From: Dillenia suffruticosa
Lineage: Eukaryota > Streptophyta > Magnoliopsida > Dilleniales > Dilleniaceae
Assembly: GCA_033439265.1 (NCBI GenBank)
Contig: JAVTVX010000035.1
Span: forward strand, 7,048,001 to 7,112,000
DNA: 64,000 nucleotides
Direction: 5' to 3'
Positions 26,647 to 39,830 of the stretch are shown here, in pieces. Position 1 is the stretch's first letter. The number at the start of each line of letters is the position of its first letter. Made by a program: the position numbers and the translations under genes. The notes beneath the pieces are model-generated. The model was not told the origin of the DNA. It was given only the letters and a program-made list of their open reading frames with translations, and searched no databases.

Positions 26647-29600
26647 TTAAGGTTTTCTTAATCCCTTGCTTAGGCTCTGTTGCAAAGCCTTTCCGCCAAA
26701 ATTACTGTCTAGCATCATGGTCACAAATTCACTGTAATCAATCCGCCCATCCTAATGAAAACAAAGATAATACATGTAAAAATGAGATCAACCTTTCTTA
26801 GAGAGAGAGAGAGAGAGAGAGAGATGAGAAAATAGCAACTCACGTTATCCTGATCAACCTCGCGAATAATTTCGTCTAAGCGAACATTCCCTAATCCAAA
26901 CTCTGTCCATGCCTGTTGGAGTTCATCATGGGTAATGTACCCGCTACCATCCTTATCAAAGTATGAGAAGGCCGTAAATAAATGGTCCTCCTTTTGGATT
27001 TTGTTGAGGTGAAGCATTGCAGCTATAAATTCACCATAGTCAATGGTACCACTATTGTCAATATCTGCCTGCACATTTTGCAAGCCAGCAAAAAGATAAT
27101 CACATATACAAACACTAAGGAAGAACCATTCGAATTCTATGTCCTTAAGAGCAAGCGTTTGAAGCCAGTTTGGTCATACATTGAGGGTCATCAAAAGAAC
27201 ATTATTGCAACACAAAGTCCACGCTTCAACAACTTTATTGAAGAACCCACAGTTGGGTTCCCTAATCAACTGAGTTCCAATAAAAAGAGAAAGGAGAAAA
27301 AGAAACTGAAACAAATGAAAGTCAATCCAAACTGAAATGCAAGCCATGTTATATAAGTTATAGACAATTCAAAACGGGAGCCTGCTCTAACAATATCGGA
27401 TACTCCCTGGACACTTATCATGTATGCCACATGGTACACCTGATTGTTTGTTGTGTTTTATTTATTTTCATATCCTCATTTTTAGAAGTTTAAGGGTTAC
27501 CATGTCCATGTTCGCTAGTATCTACATTCTACTGTCCTTATTTGTGCTTCACAGAATAGAAGAGAACTAGCAAAAACCATGCTTTGCATAAAACCATGAT
27601 TCAATACTTGGAATCTCCATAATTTCTGAGCCCCAGATGAACTGAACGATCTTTTTCATTAGAAGGACATGGGCTACATAAGCCAATATGTCTAATGTAT
27701 CCAAAGCTCTTTTATATAGTATGCAATGAGCGTAAGCTTTTACTCTACTGCCTTTATATTCCAAACACTGTCAAACAAGTACTTTACTGATAACCTCTTT
27801 TTCTGAAAGCTCTTTCAGACCCTTATGGCAAGAGCACCTTACTCTAGTATGACGACACTTAAATTTTTTTTTTCTACTTCAACAATAAATGCTCACACTT
27901 GATAATTGGATAAGCATTGAACCCATGCAATTAACAAAAGCACCTGTTTTATTATGTTCCTCATGTGATGCCACTGATTGGGTAGAATAAGCTAAGAATT
28001 TGGGCATTACAGCAATCTGCCTGACTCCGTGACACAAGCTAAACCTGATCTGAAATGCCAAAATAGCCTAAGCTATGATTTTTCCTGGTGCCAAAATCCA
28101 AGTTGAAAATTATAGGTTCCAAGTGTTCTAAAATTTGAGCATTTAAATTGTTTACAGATAAACAAGAATTGCAGATGTAGCTCAAACTAAAAAAGAACAA
28201 AATTTTTATTATTTTATATCTTTGTACTACCGCTCGTGTTTGCCTGGTCATAAACACATGGAATCCAGTACCTCCTGCCTTGGTGCTGACAAGTTTAAAC
28301 TAATGAAAGACGGTTTAGTGCTATGCAACATAGACCAAAGAAGTGCCCGTGCACCTCCAGCCCCTCCAGCAACTTAACATAAAGAGAGAAATAACCAAAA
28401 CCACATACTGCAAAACACTGTTATTGCTATGCAACACCTGAACATACTTTTCTATGATATAATTGACCATTTGATACGGTACTTTTTTCAGATGAAGCCA
28501 AACTGATTGGACTTTCACTTGGATTCTAAATAAATGAAATTTTACTTCCAGCTTGATTAAGTTCTCAAGCCACTTAGTCCAATTCCATCATATTCTCCTG
28601 ATGACTCAGAGAAGCAATTGCTATGTGAAGGCATGAACTCACTCTTAAACCATACAAAAGAAGTCCATTTGCTACATATACATGCAATTTGTTTGACAAC
28701 ATTTGACAATATGAAAACTATTTGCTAACAGAACTATTATGTAATAAGTTTCAATCATGGCATGAAATGAAAAGAAAAATGACAAAGAACTGTCAAACTA
28801 AGACTTACTGCTTCCATCAGCCGAATAATCTCTGAATCCTTGAGGTCAGCACCCACTCTTTCTAAACCAACCTTTAGTTCCTCAAGGGTAATCTGTCCAC
28901 TGCCATCTGTATCAATCATCTTAAACATTTCCGTTAAGCCTGCAATCTCTTCTTCAGAAAGGTTATCGGCAATAACCTAAGAAGAACAAAACAACTTGAA
29001 AATCACAACTCAAATTGCAGAAAAGTTCAGCACAAGATACTAAGCAAGCTTTAAAGCGCATTCAAGCAGCCTAAAGGTTTAAGTATGATTTCCAACTACA
29101 AAATTTTTTGCCAAAAGAGAAGGCTTCATTTATCTTAAACACAAAGCATGTTAGGCCGGATGACTTAATTAATGGCAGATTATTTGATAGTCAGCTCCTC
29201 AGAGTGGTGTTGGAATTGAATTATTAACAAAATTTTATAGGGCCTTACAGCGGAAGTGGTGTTGAAGAATTATAGGGAGAGGGGAGCTTGCGAGAGAGGG
29301 TTCTTGCAACTGAGTATATAGCTTAGGTTATTCAGTGGCTTCGAATCTACAGCGGGACAGATATGGCAGCAGTCTTTTGAAAGTTTATCAGGAACATGTT
29401 CATTATTTTTTTTTGTCCCTCCTGAGATTTCATGTTGTTCTGGATTAGATTACGGCTATGTAGTAATCAAAATTTCACAAATGAGCCATGCCCATGTTGA
29501 ATAACTTTTTGGACAGTGCTCCTCTGACACCACGAAGACTCATGTAGTACATGTCTTGACCACATCCTCATTTCCAAGCACTCTTTTCATCCAGACTCTT

Positions 29601-32600
29601 CATTGGCACTTTTAGGACATTTCTCTAAAACAGAAAGTTTGGAGATAAACACAATGAGTAATATAGATTTGTGAAATATGTTGTGTGTGTGTGCGAGAAA
29701 CATAACAATGATTATATTACAACTCATAACAAAGACATTAGCAAATAAAATGAAGATGATCAATTTTTCTAAGAAAAAGGTAAGTAATTGATGGTATATC
29801 ATGTTCATTACATCTTTCTGGACATAGAAATTAATTTTTCATATTTATATGATACTCTTTATCTAATATAAACATTTTTCAATACAGGAATTAATGCTTT
29901 GTCATGACCTCTGGATTTTAATTTTTCCACGTCAACATGTTATCATCCTCACATGTCCAATTTACTGTGTCCATGCCTCTAAGGCACATGTATAAACACA
30001 TTCATTCTCAGCTGGCACAATATTTATAGTAATTAGATTTCCCAGAACCTTTCAAGGAGGATATTTTAGTGAATCAGATATGTTATACACTAAAAGAATT
30101 AGCTGGCACATCTCTTATCAGGCATTCTCAAAATTCAGATTTGAATTTCTTCCTTGGTTCTTTAATCAAATTTATAGTGCAACAGTGCAAAGTTACACTG
30201 AAGGACTCTGGGAGATAAGAGCAAATACAGAGGGAAAGAAATAAGAGAATCCTTACATATGGGATAACCTTTTCCTCCTATAATAAACATGTGGTCAGAG
30301 TATGTTTCTTTCCCCCTCCCCCCCCCCCCCACAATAGAGGAAATGGGATATTATTGTAAATATGAATTTCTTAATTTGTTTTATTTCATAGGCATGGAAG
30401 TTAAGGATTTAGAAAAGGAAATGATCTTAAATATGAATGGATGACGTAGTAGAATTCGCACAAATTAAACCAATATATTTTAGATATTTATTTATTGAGT
30501 TATATATTTATTTTTTATTTTTCATTTATTTTCTTTTCTTTATTTTCTTTTTCTTTTTATTTATTTTTATATATATTTTTTATTCTTGTTTTTCTTTTCT
30601 TTTTTTTTATCTTTTATAAATTTGTCTCAAATGGACGACCCCAAATTTTAGGAATAAGATTCAATTTGTTGTTGTTGTTGTTTTATTTCACAAGCAGTGA
30701 TTCTTTGTAGTTGTGTCGAGCAGCTACTCCTGGTTGCCTTTTATTTATTTATTTATTTATTTTTCCTTTAATCATCCAAGGGACAAAAAAAGAAGTTAGC
30801 ACACTAAAGAAGATTGAATTACCATAAAAAAGATATGTAAAATTATCAGAACTTGTGTAGAATTCTCAGTCTAGGAATATGAAGAAACAGAAGTACATAC
30901 TCTGATGGCTATTTTCTTGAGTTTGTTCATGGCAGAGAATTGCTTCAAACGTGATAAAACAGCAGAGTCCATAGGTTTATCAGGAGCTACACCATCAACC
31001 TGTACCCAAGGGTGGCCTGAAAGAGAATATAAGCACTTATTGTTACTTAAGAAAGAAAGCGATGAAGAGAGGTACAACTCCAATTTACAAAGTCCACTCT
31101 GTTTCCCCCTTTCTAGTTATATTTTTACCAAGTTTACATGTCTTTGCTAATCCTCGATGTCTTAAACTTGAGAATACATGCATCCCATCTTGTTATTATC
31201 CTTCGTCTTTTAATTGCATTTAGTCACATTTACAGGTGCTAAATTCCATTCTCTGAAGAAAGATAATCAAATTCATTTAGTCAAAGACTCGATAAAAAGT
31301 GTGGTCACCGCGTCAAAGACTTTTCAACCATTAATAAGCTCAGCTAACAACAAAAATTCTGTTTAGTACTTAAAAAGTTACTTAAAAGTTCACTCTATAA
31401 CAATCTTATTTGTGTCCAAAAATACTCTCCTTGAAAATATGAAATAACCGACTCCAAAAGCTTAAGCTGATAGAGAAGGTTGTTTTAATTATTTTATACC
31501 TTGACAGAAAAATAGCTTTTCATTCAAGTTTAGAACAACACAAAGCTCAATGGCCCGTTGCACAAAATCTTTTCAAAGTCTATAGAGGTCAATGAACTAA
31601 AATATCAAATGTATAAAACTAACTCTAAAGTGAAATTAAACTTCAATGTATACTTAAATAAAAACGATACTTTTTCCATGGCCCGTTGCAGAAAGTTTGT
31701 CCAAGGAATCTTCTGATCCTGCTCAGCTTGAAACTGGTTCTACTGGATAGAATTTCAGCTTAGATTATCATTGCTGCCAGTTGGCAGCACGATTAATTTA
31801 ATGAAAAAATTATCATCAACCTTTTGCGCCATTAGACAGTAATAGTAGCACAAGAAGTTGCTGACATATCATTAAAAGGAATACGCGTCAATGTTTTTCT
31901 CTAAAAGCTCAAGGCATTCAAAGAATGAAATATATTTATGTCCTATGCTTTCTTGGATGATTATAGCAATGTGTACTGACAACTGGTTCTAACAAAATGC
32001 AGCGACAGCATCCAAACAATGTGAAGAGTTGTTACTCTAAACAAGATTCAAGAAAATAAAATAGAATAAAATAGAACAATAGGTACTTTTTTACTTTTGA
32101 GACATATAGAGGCATCAGAAAGTCCATGGTTGACTTCATATTTTAAACGTCTAGCGACAAATACAGTAACAGCAGGAAAAAGTCCATGTGGATTGGGATT
32201 AAAAGAAACTTTGGGTGCATTGTTGACCTGAAAAGTAACTTTTAGAGACACTTATACTTACAAAGAACTTCATGGGCTGTCAGTCTCTTCTTAGGATCCC
32301 TTACAAGCATTCTTCTGACAAGATCTTTTGCGCCTTCAGAGATGCTGGGCCAAGGGTCCGATAAGAAATCAAGTTCACCTTTTAGAACCTGCTCAAATAT
32401 TCCTTGCTCCGTTTCTGGCCCAGAAGATTGCAAGTTAATTCCAAGAAAGAAACAGCTTGTTGGAGTATTAGAATGTAATACGTACATGACAAACAAAATA
32501 GCAAACCACTTACCATCCCAGAAAGGTGGTACTCCACTTAGTAAGATATAAATGATTACTCCAGCACTCCAAACATCACACTCTGGACCATAATGCTTTT

Positions 32601-34135
32601 TTAATACCTCTGGAGCCACATAGTAAGGACTTCCCACCACATCATTAAATGTCTCACCTGGATGATAGGATTAATAAGTTTTATCATTTGAATTATAAGA
32701 GCAAATGATGAAATGCAATATGCATACAGCAAGATGAGTAAATAGAATTAACAGAGAAACAGGTAATGCTGGAGATGAGGGCTCAAACGATTGCAAAGCA
32801 TGATATTTCAGATGAAGGCAGGATTTCTAAGTAGCTTATATAAATCAATGCACTATTAAATATTGCAAAATAATAAATAAATAAATATAAAAAAAATTTT
32901 CCAAGTTGAAAACATAATGAGATTGGCACAGGGACACTTCAGGGGTACACAGAATACATCATTATGATATAAACAAGTCTACCTTCTTTTTCTTATTCTG
33001 CTTCTTATAAGCAAGTCTAACTTCAAGCTAGTCTTTCGTGTTTCATATATGTTAATAGCATCATAACAACTAAAGTTGATGGATGATGAGCATATGAGGA
33101 ATTACTCTAGTTGCAGAACGGTCATCAAGCACCACTCTCTTCTAAATCAATCAATAACAAGCATTTATCAACAGCAATGATCGACACTAGCTTGGTTGCA
33201 AATGTTGGCGTGGAAACTTCTAGGTTACGGAAACAAGCAAGAAAGCACCCAACTATTTAGCATCTACCTGGCCTGAAGAACATTGAGAGCCCAAAGTCTA
33301 TAGTTTTAAGAGGCGCCTCCTCGTCATGATCCACAAAAAGAAAATTCTCAGGCTTCAAGTCCCGGTGCATAACACCCAGAGAATGGCAAGCCTCCACAAC
33401 TCCAACAATGACCCTTGCAAGTTCTGCGGCCTTTCTCTCTGAATAATGACCCCTCTGTATAATCCTATCAAAAAGCTCCCCGCCTGCGCAAAGTTCCATA
33501 ACAACATGAACAGCCACTGCATCTTCATATGCACCTACAATTGATATCACATTTGGATGACCTGCCAAGTGATGCATTATCTGAATCTCCCTCCTAACAT
33601 CCTCCACATCCTCTTGTGCCGTCAGTTTCCTCTTGGCAATCGACTTGCAAGCAAATTCCTTCCCATCTTGCTTTCTCACACACAAATAAGTTGTCCCAAA
33701 TTGCCCTTGTCCTAGTTTTCTCCCTAAGCTATAAGTCTCCTTCAAATTCTCCGTCTTCCTCTGCAAAACCGAATCAACCTGAAGCCCAACACTGGAAACC
33801 CGCTTGATATGAGCCGGTTGTGGTTTTGCATCCTCTGCAGGCTTAGCTTGCTCGGGCTTTGCAGCCATTCTTTCCTGGTCTGCAGGAATCTTAATGGGCT
33901 CTGGAGGAGTATTCTGAACCTGCATTGGAGGAGCCGAAACGGGTCCTTTAGCAGCTTCTGCAGGAGCATTTCCTCCTGCGGGAGTACTTTTAACGGCAAT
34001 ATTGGGGGTGGCGGCGGCGGCGGTGGCGGCGGCTTCAGCATTGGGAGCAGGAAGCCGTGTTCGCCAAACAGCCGCGGAAACAGATTGTAGGAATCCACTG
34101 CCACCCGCATTGGGTCCTACACAATTGTTACCCAT
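26647..34135 (-). CDS. Calcium-dependent protein kinase, subgroup I (CPK1/CPK2/CPK20-like)
   Basis: Ser/Thr kinase that couples calcium signals to phosphorylation. Exons on the minus strand: 34135-33268, 32657-32514, 32414-32262, 31016-30901, 28976-28809, 27068-26844, 26751-26647; 592 residues, phases all agree. MGNNCVGP gives an N-myristoylation Gly2 and a palmitoylation candidate Cys5, so membrane anchoring is expected. Residues 25-110 form an Ala/Pro-rich variable domain. Kinase domain about 135-393: GQGQFG loop 142-147, Lys164, HRDLKPEN 257-264 (Asp259), DFG 280-282, GSPYYVAPE activation segment. The junction with autoinhibitory sequence ([17 protein letters not shown]) follows in exon 4. 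Four complete EF-hand loops: 449-460, 485-496, 521-532 and 555-566. The intron-1-to-6 layout with a large first exon is typical of CDPKs. Which of CPK1, 2 or 20 is the true orthologue needs a tree. Confidence 0.96.
28977..30900 (-). other. Large CDPK intron 4
   Basis: A 1.9-kb intron between the autoinhibitory exon and the first EF-hand exon. It includes a C13 run at 30318-30330 and a long T-rich stretch at about 30490-30615 on the plus strand. No inserted gene recognised. Confidence 0.7.
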
Positions 34136-34740
34136 TCAAAGTCTAACCCACCTACCTCAATATCTTCTAATTCCTATGTCATGAATCTCTACCTTTCTTG
34201 ATCCCATCAAATATTTAAAAAATAAAAAAATAAAAAAACAAACAAACAAACAAACAAACAAATTTTAGGGCAGTTGCAAACCCTAATTCTGCACCCAACA
34301 ATGTGCGGACAATTCAAGCTCAATCAGCAATTGCTACTTCAAGAATGAACCACTGATGAAGCTCTTTGGAATTTAGGGCAAAAATGCAATTGTTTGGCGA
34401 ATTTCTTGCAAACAATCAAAGATGATTCGACTTCAGAGATCTTGATTTCGCAGATATTACAAGGTGGAAAAGAAAAAAAAAATTAATGAATCAATAAGAG
34501 GAAAACATTTATAAAATCAACCAGAAATTGAATTTAAAAAAAAAAAAACAGAGAGAGCGAACGAATGAAAAGAATTGGAAATAAAAATTTGAAGAAAATG
34601 TAAAAAAAAAATCTAGCAAAAATAAAAGAATATAATGCAATGGACGATTCAGAGGAGAGAGAAAGAGGAAAGGATCATTCACTCATTGGATTGTGACGAA
34701 AACGTAGGAGACGCCATTTCCAAATCTTAGAGAGAGAGGA
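34136..34740 (-). other. CDPK 5' leader/promoter
   Basis: Upstream of the ATG on the minus strand: a (CAAA)n tract at about 34239-34262, A-rich stretches, and a GA-rich patch at 34654-34742. The leader may be spliced, but I could not choose junctions with confidence. Confidence 0.45.
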
Positions 34741-37070
34741 AGGGGGATTTGGAAAATTACGTAATTAACCATATAATAATATGTCTGGGAAAAGGAGAAA
34801 GCACTGATGACAAATGACGATGATCATTGTAAGAGGTAACACACAGACATTATTACCTAGAACTTCAAAAATGAAAGATAAAGCTTCTAAATTCAACTGT
34901 TTTTTTTTCATTATTATTATTATTATTATTTTGCGACGTAGGATGGTTCGTTACTTCCTTCGCCTCTGTCTCGGGTTTCCCCAACTACCTCTCGTGAATG
35001 AAAAAAAAAAAAAAAAAAAAACCCACTAACGTAGTTTCATTAAATCTGTAATAATTCGATATTTCTTTTTATTAAATTAAAAGAATAGCAAAAATAAATA
35101 GTATTATTAATTTTTAACATTATTTTAAAAATCTCCATTTATGATAAAATATATAAAATTCATAAATTACTATTATAAATAAATTAAAATTATGATATTA
35201 TGCGTGCACGTGCGCGCGCGCACACACACACATATATATATATATATATAACAGTAATATGTTATTACTAATCGATCACTAAATAAGATAAATTTAAAAT
35301 TATTCATGTAATTTTATCGTAAAAAAAAAAAAAAAAGAGAGAACCGTTGAAATAGAGAATATTGATAAAGTGTCGATAAAATTAACTCTTTTTTTTTTTA
35401 GGAGTGTCAAGGTCGATTGAAGGATGAGTCTTCTTACTCAATCCAGAAGGAATTTCCTTGATTGTTGCTTAGGTGCAGCTTCCCTTTGTGCCCTGCAATG
35501 GCCTACTTGAGTGCTCTTTGGGTTGGACCATAGTGGGTTGAATCTGATACCTTGCTATGGTTGCATCCCTTTGGTTTTCTTTTTGGACATGGCCCAGACC
35601 AAAAAAATCATACTTAAAAAATTCAATAGATTGTATAAATTTAAAAGAAAATTTATATTATTAATTATGCATGAATTTTTCTTTTTTTGTGGTTCAAAAT
35701 TAGATCTTCATAATAGTATTTTATTTTTCCTCCGGACAGTTACGATATAATATATATTTCTCACATTTTGTGAAAGTTATGCAAACATCTTCATCCATGA
35801 GATTTAGAAACACCAAGCAGCCATGAGCTATCTGCTCGCTTTCATCAAATGATGTGGCCTAGAATCTTTCAATTTTCCATAATCTTGGTAAAACTAACTA
35901 TGATGACTAATGCAGGGTGCTCTCTCGGTTCAAGTTTCTCTATCTTGTTCCACTTAGAGCAGAGTTTTTCCATTTATTCTTTTATTCTTCTTCCTTTCCT
36001 TCTGGTATTTTCTACAGGGATTATATGGATTGGGTCTCGGAGCTCATAGTTTCTCTCAAGAAATAGATGATTCTAGCAACAGAGTACATCAGGAGAAAGA
36101 GTCAAATACTTGGATAGTATGGATTTTCGTTAATGTCCAAACTTATTTGGAATTGTGGACCCAAACAAAGTCTAGCAAGTTGGGATGGAGACCAGTGTCT
36201 CTCTCTACTCTCTCCCAAAGTCTATGCACTTGACATGTACCCTTGTATCACTTTTCTCCTCCCTACTATTTTTTCGGTGAAAATTGTCATTTTGGCATAT
36301 ACATAAAACAAATACTATGGAATTGTAATCGTGGATTTTACTTCGCTTGAAATTTTCCTTATCTTCAATTTTTTTTTTTTACTTTGTATTTAGAGTTTTT
36401 TGCGTTTGATCAATCGAAATTCAATAATTAATTTATCGATCCCAATTAATTCGGTTTGAATTAATTGCTAGAATTATTAAAAGTCGAGTTCTTCCGATAT
36501 CTATTTTTTTTCCCAATATTTTTTTTATTTTCAAAATTTAAATAAAAAAATTTGATTATAATAATTCGGTGTCGCTACTACTAAATTAACAATGCGTTGA
36601 TACCTGCGTATGGACTTTATTTAGCTTGTGCTCGATAACCTGCCTACACAATGTCTTATGAAGGTTAAAGTAATTTTGAAATAAAAGTTTGAGCATCAAA
36701 ATAGTTAAAATAAAATTATAGCTAAATAAAAATAAGGGTTGGATTGTATTTTGCCTCACAGTTCATGAAAGAGTGATTATTACCATTTTTTTCTTTTTCA
36801 AACAATTATTCTCTTGCCACAATTTAAATATTCCTGTGTCTATATAGTATCAAAAAAAAAAAAGAAACCCTTTCAAATTAGATAATATGTAAATATATAA
36901 AAAAAGAAATTTTACAGATTTCCTAATTTGAATTATCATATATAATTTGTAATAAGTATTTTCTACTACTTGAATAGAACAAATTGTTTGCACCCGTGGT
37001 TCTCCTATGGGTGCGAGGTTCTATTTGTTTTAGAGGCCGACTGCCGCTTTCTGGAATATTGTTTTGGGTA
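34741..37070. other. Intergenic DNA between the divergent CDPK and VQ genes
   Basis: No gene recognised. It contains a Z-DNA-type alternating tract (35199-35250), A and T homopolymers, and a GC-richer patch at about 35400-35610 whose short open frames I could not match to a family. Confidence 0.55.
35199..35250. repeat. Compound (GC)n(CA)n(TA)n alternating purine-pyrimidine tract
   Basis: About 52 bases alternate purine and pyrimidine without a break: TGCGTGCACG, then CG repeats, then CA repeats, then TA repeats. Confidence 0.9.
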
Positions 37071-37431
37071 TTGACTACGTAAAGAGGAATTAAAGTTTAA
37101 CTGGCCAATCACAATGACTTTGTAAATCCTTTGTCATACAGACAAGATGAGAAGGTTAATGGACGTTGTCATATTCCCTAAAGTTGTTGACCTTTTTGCC
37201 ATTTCTTGATTATTTTTTTTTTGTATGCAATTACTTGTGGATTTTCTAAAAGAGGAACCGTTCTTCCACAGAACACCGCAGCCGGCAACACTTCCGCTTA
37301 GCCAATCCACAAGAATTTATCACTGACCTCAATTATTTTAAACACCCACCTTGACCATTTCAAACTACACCATGTAAACTTGGCTAGTTCAATGCAACAT
37401 TTTTTTTTTAATCAAGTGTTTGCGTATATAT
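37071..37431 (+). promoter_or_regulatory. VQ gene promoter: three W-boxes and a TATA box
   Basis: W-box cores (TTGACY) at 37071-37076 (TTGACT), 37187-37192 (TTGACC) and 37351-37356 (TTGACC), then a TATATAT at 37425-37431, about 110 bp before the ATG. W-boxes bind WRKY factors, and VQ proteins are WRKY partners, so feedback control is plausible but inferred. Confidence 0.5.
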
Positions 37432-37538
37432 GGTTCTACATATTCCTATAATCGTAATCTAGAAAACCCACAATTTTTTCTCTTTTCTAACACCTAAGTC
37501 GCTCATACCTCGATTTGGGTCTCAAAAATTATCAAAAT

Positions 37539-37835
37539 ATGGTGAGGAAAGAATTGAATGGAAGAAGGCCTCCCCCACTTGCAGTGAACAAGCATTCCTC
37601 AACAATCAAGAAGTCTATCAATCGCGTTCGCTCTCCTGTCATTGTTTACCTAAGATCACCAGAAGTGATTCATGTTAAGCCTCATGAGTTCATGGGTCTG
37701 GTGCAACGGCTCACCGGAAACAAACCCTCCACCACCATCTCTCATTCTGGTGCAACATCACCACCACCGCCACCTTGTTTGGTGGAAGATCATGATGATC
37801 AATCAATGATTTGGAAAGAGATATCTAGTTGGTGA
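37539..37835 (+). CDS. VQ-motif protein, VQ8-like
   Basis: Small nuclear or plastid co-regulator; VQ proteins bind the WRKY DNA-binding domain and are often MAPK substrates in defence and growth. Single exon, 98 residues, beginning at ATG 37539 (MVRKELNGRRPPPL). The VQ motif FMGLVQRLTG (FxxxVQxLTG) sits near residues 51-60. It is preceded by SPVIVYLRSPEVIHVKP, a conserved lead-in of the VQ8-like clade, and followed by a Ser/Thr-rich stretch with PPPPP. SP sites (RSPV, RSPE) are possible MAPK targets. Most plant VQ genes are short and intronless, as here. The family is certain from the motif; the VQ number is a best guess. Confidence 0.88.
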   Translation: MVRKELNGRRPPPLAVNKHSSTIKKSINRVRSPVIVYLRSPEVIHVKPHEFMGLVQRLTGNKPSTTISHSGATSPPPPPCLVEDHDDQSMIWKEISSW

Positions 37836-38271
37836 AAATGATCATCAATTAATTAAGTACATCAACAAAGGGAAGATAGATGCCGTTACTGGTTCTTCAT
37901 CAATGCCTTTGCCTAGTAGTACAAGTTTCTTCTCCGGATATCCCGGTTTTTTCTATAGATATTTGTGCAGATTGGGGTGATATTGGCAGAGCGTGATGAG
38001 AAGATTATATGTGTGGAATAATTAGGAATAAATTCCTCATTTCTTTCGAGTTCTAGAGAATAATATACACCAATGTATTGTAAATCAAAAACTTGGATTG
38101 TAATCTCCAAGTTGCTCAAGTTTTTATTTATTTTTTTTTTCTTTTTTGTTTACTTAATTAAAAGGTGAAGCATCACACCCTCAATCCCCTATCTGTTGTT
38201 CGTCGTACAATTGCACCATTAATTTTAGTAGCATTTTTTTAGTTTTATATTATACATTTGGTAACCATATT

Positions 38272-38620
38272 ATGTTGATGATGTTGTTAGAACACATAGG
38301 AGGGGCTTTCGATGAGATTTCCGAAGTTGAATGTAGATTGATTTTTTTTTTCTTTTTGGTGTCAAATCCATCTGCGTATAAAGTTAGAACTATCGATGAG
38401 GCCCTTGAGGTGTGTATTAAATTGAAGGCTTCTTGTTGGAGTAGATGTTTTAGTCTTTACGATCAGTGAAAGCAATCTGCGGTTGCACGTTGATGATCCT
38501 AAGTGTTTTATGTGGAGCATGCTGGGTAAAACTGGATTGATTTGGGTGTCTTTTTTGTTATGCCTCCCTCCGAAGCAACAATTTGGTCTGAGGTTATGAA
38601 TATATGCATTTTAAAAAAAC
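38272..38620 (+). pseudogene. Possible decayed retroelement coding fragment
   Basis: An open frame reading ...EHIGGAFDEISEVE, with EALEVCIKLKASCW further on and SLYDQ before a stop at 38467, is interrupted by a T-run and then by stops. The tone is like the DUF4283-type ORF1 region of plant LINEs, but the likeness is weak and by eye only. Confidence 0.2.
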
Positions 38621-39671
38621 ATAGCACTAAGAATAGGAAAATCATAGGATTATAAGCCATAATTTCAAACATAAATCAGTGGTTTGGATATCCGAAATTA
38701 GTTTCTAATCTTGTCCTGAACCCATTAGGCTTAAATAAAAATCTCAAATCTGTCTCAAAGCTCATTCTATGTATTTTAAATCCATTCTAATTATGGGGTT
38801 TGGAATGGATTGACAGTCCGCTAAGTCGACCTATGTTGCATCCTTAAACACGACACCATATTAAACAATGAACAAACAAACTGCACGCTAGTACAAAAAT
38901 TGGCCAAACATACGATAGGGTAGAAAGAGGCTACGTGTCATTTGATTTCTCTTATAATAAGTTTTTTAATTCTAATTATATGTGAAGTGCTTGGTGTTAG
39001 ACTTAACATTCCATACAATAAACTTTTTTACTTCGATATATATGACATGCAAAGTTTGGATGACAGAGAAAAATTAAGTCCACTTTAGAATTTGATTGCT
39101 CTACACCACCTGCTTTAACATTTATTTATTTATTTATTTTCTAAATTTCAGTTTTATCGGAAAAAATCCAATTTTTACCCATCTTGTTTTCCTTTTCAGA
39201 AAAAAAAAAAGTTAAGAATAAGTTCAATCGAATAAATAAAAAAGCGATCAATATAAAAAATTATTAAGATAATAATAAATGGAAGTTGTTTTTTTTTATT
39301 TGCAAAATTTTGTATTTTTCATAAAATATTTTTACTTTAATTAAAAAATATATTATAAGTATAATAAAACAAAACAAATATAAGTTGAGGAGACAAATAG
39401 AGGGAAGTTGAACTTTCACAAACAACACCACCTATTGGGATAAAACACTTAAGCTAATTTGACATTGGACTTGTTCGGAAATTCTCAACTTGATTTAATT
39501 TATTTTTATTTTATGTTATTTGTTTATTTTTTCAATTAAAATAAAAAATTTTTAATTTTGTAAATAGAAATCAAATTTCATAAGAGAAATTAGTAAATAG
39601 TATTGTTAAAAAATCTGATCGTCATGCTTTGCACTTTGAGTAGTATCCTTAGATAAAAAAGAATTTTTTTA

Positions 39672-39830
39672 ACTTGAGTGATCACTTTACCCTTTAACCA
39701 AAAATCTCGAGTTAAGTCCTAAAAATGATAAAAAAGAATTTGAGAGAGTCAATTCTTAAAATATGCTTTACAGTATTCAAAATGAATTAATCGAATAAAA
39801 TCTGAATACTGATGGTAAAAATAAAAAAAA
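39672..39830 (+). mobile_element. SINE family 1, copy A
   Basis: About 160 bp shared, on the other strand, with copies at 60841-60978 and 61318-61470, and on the same strand with 61898-62050. Common blocks: a box-B-like CTCGAGTT, then AAAATGATAAAAAAG, then TTTGAGAGAGTCAA, then TTACARTATTCAAA, then GATACTGATGGT and an A-rich tail. A tRNA-like head with an A-rich 3' end fits a SINE. Confidence 0.65.

Noticed and set aside
30437-30710. Phe/Ile-rich plus-strand frames
   Set aside because: Translation of a T-rich tract within a CDPK intron.
37515-37538. Upstream TTG start for the VQ protein
   Set aside because: Plant cytosolic translation starts at ATG; the first ATG in frame is at 37539.
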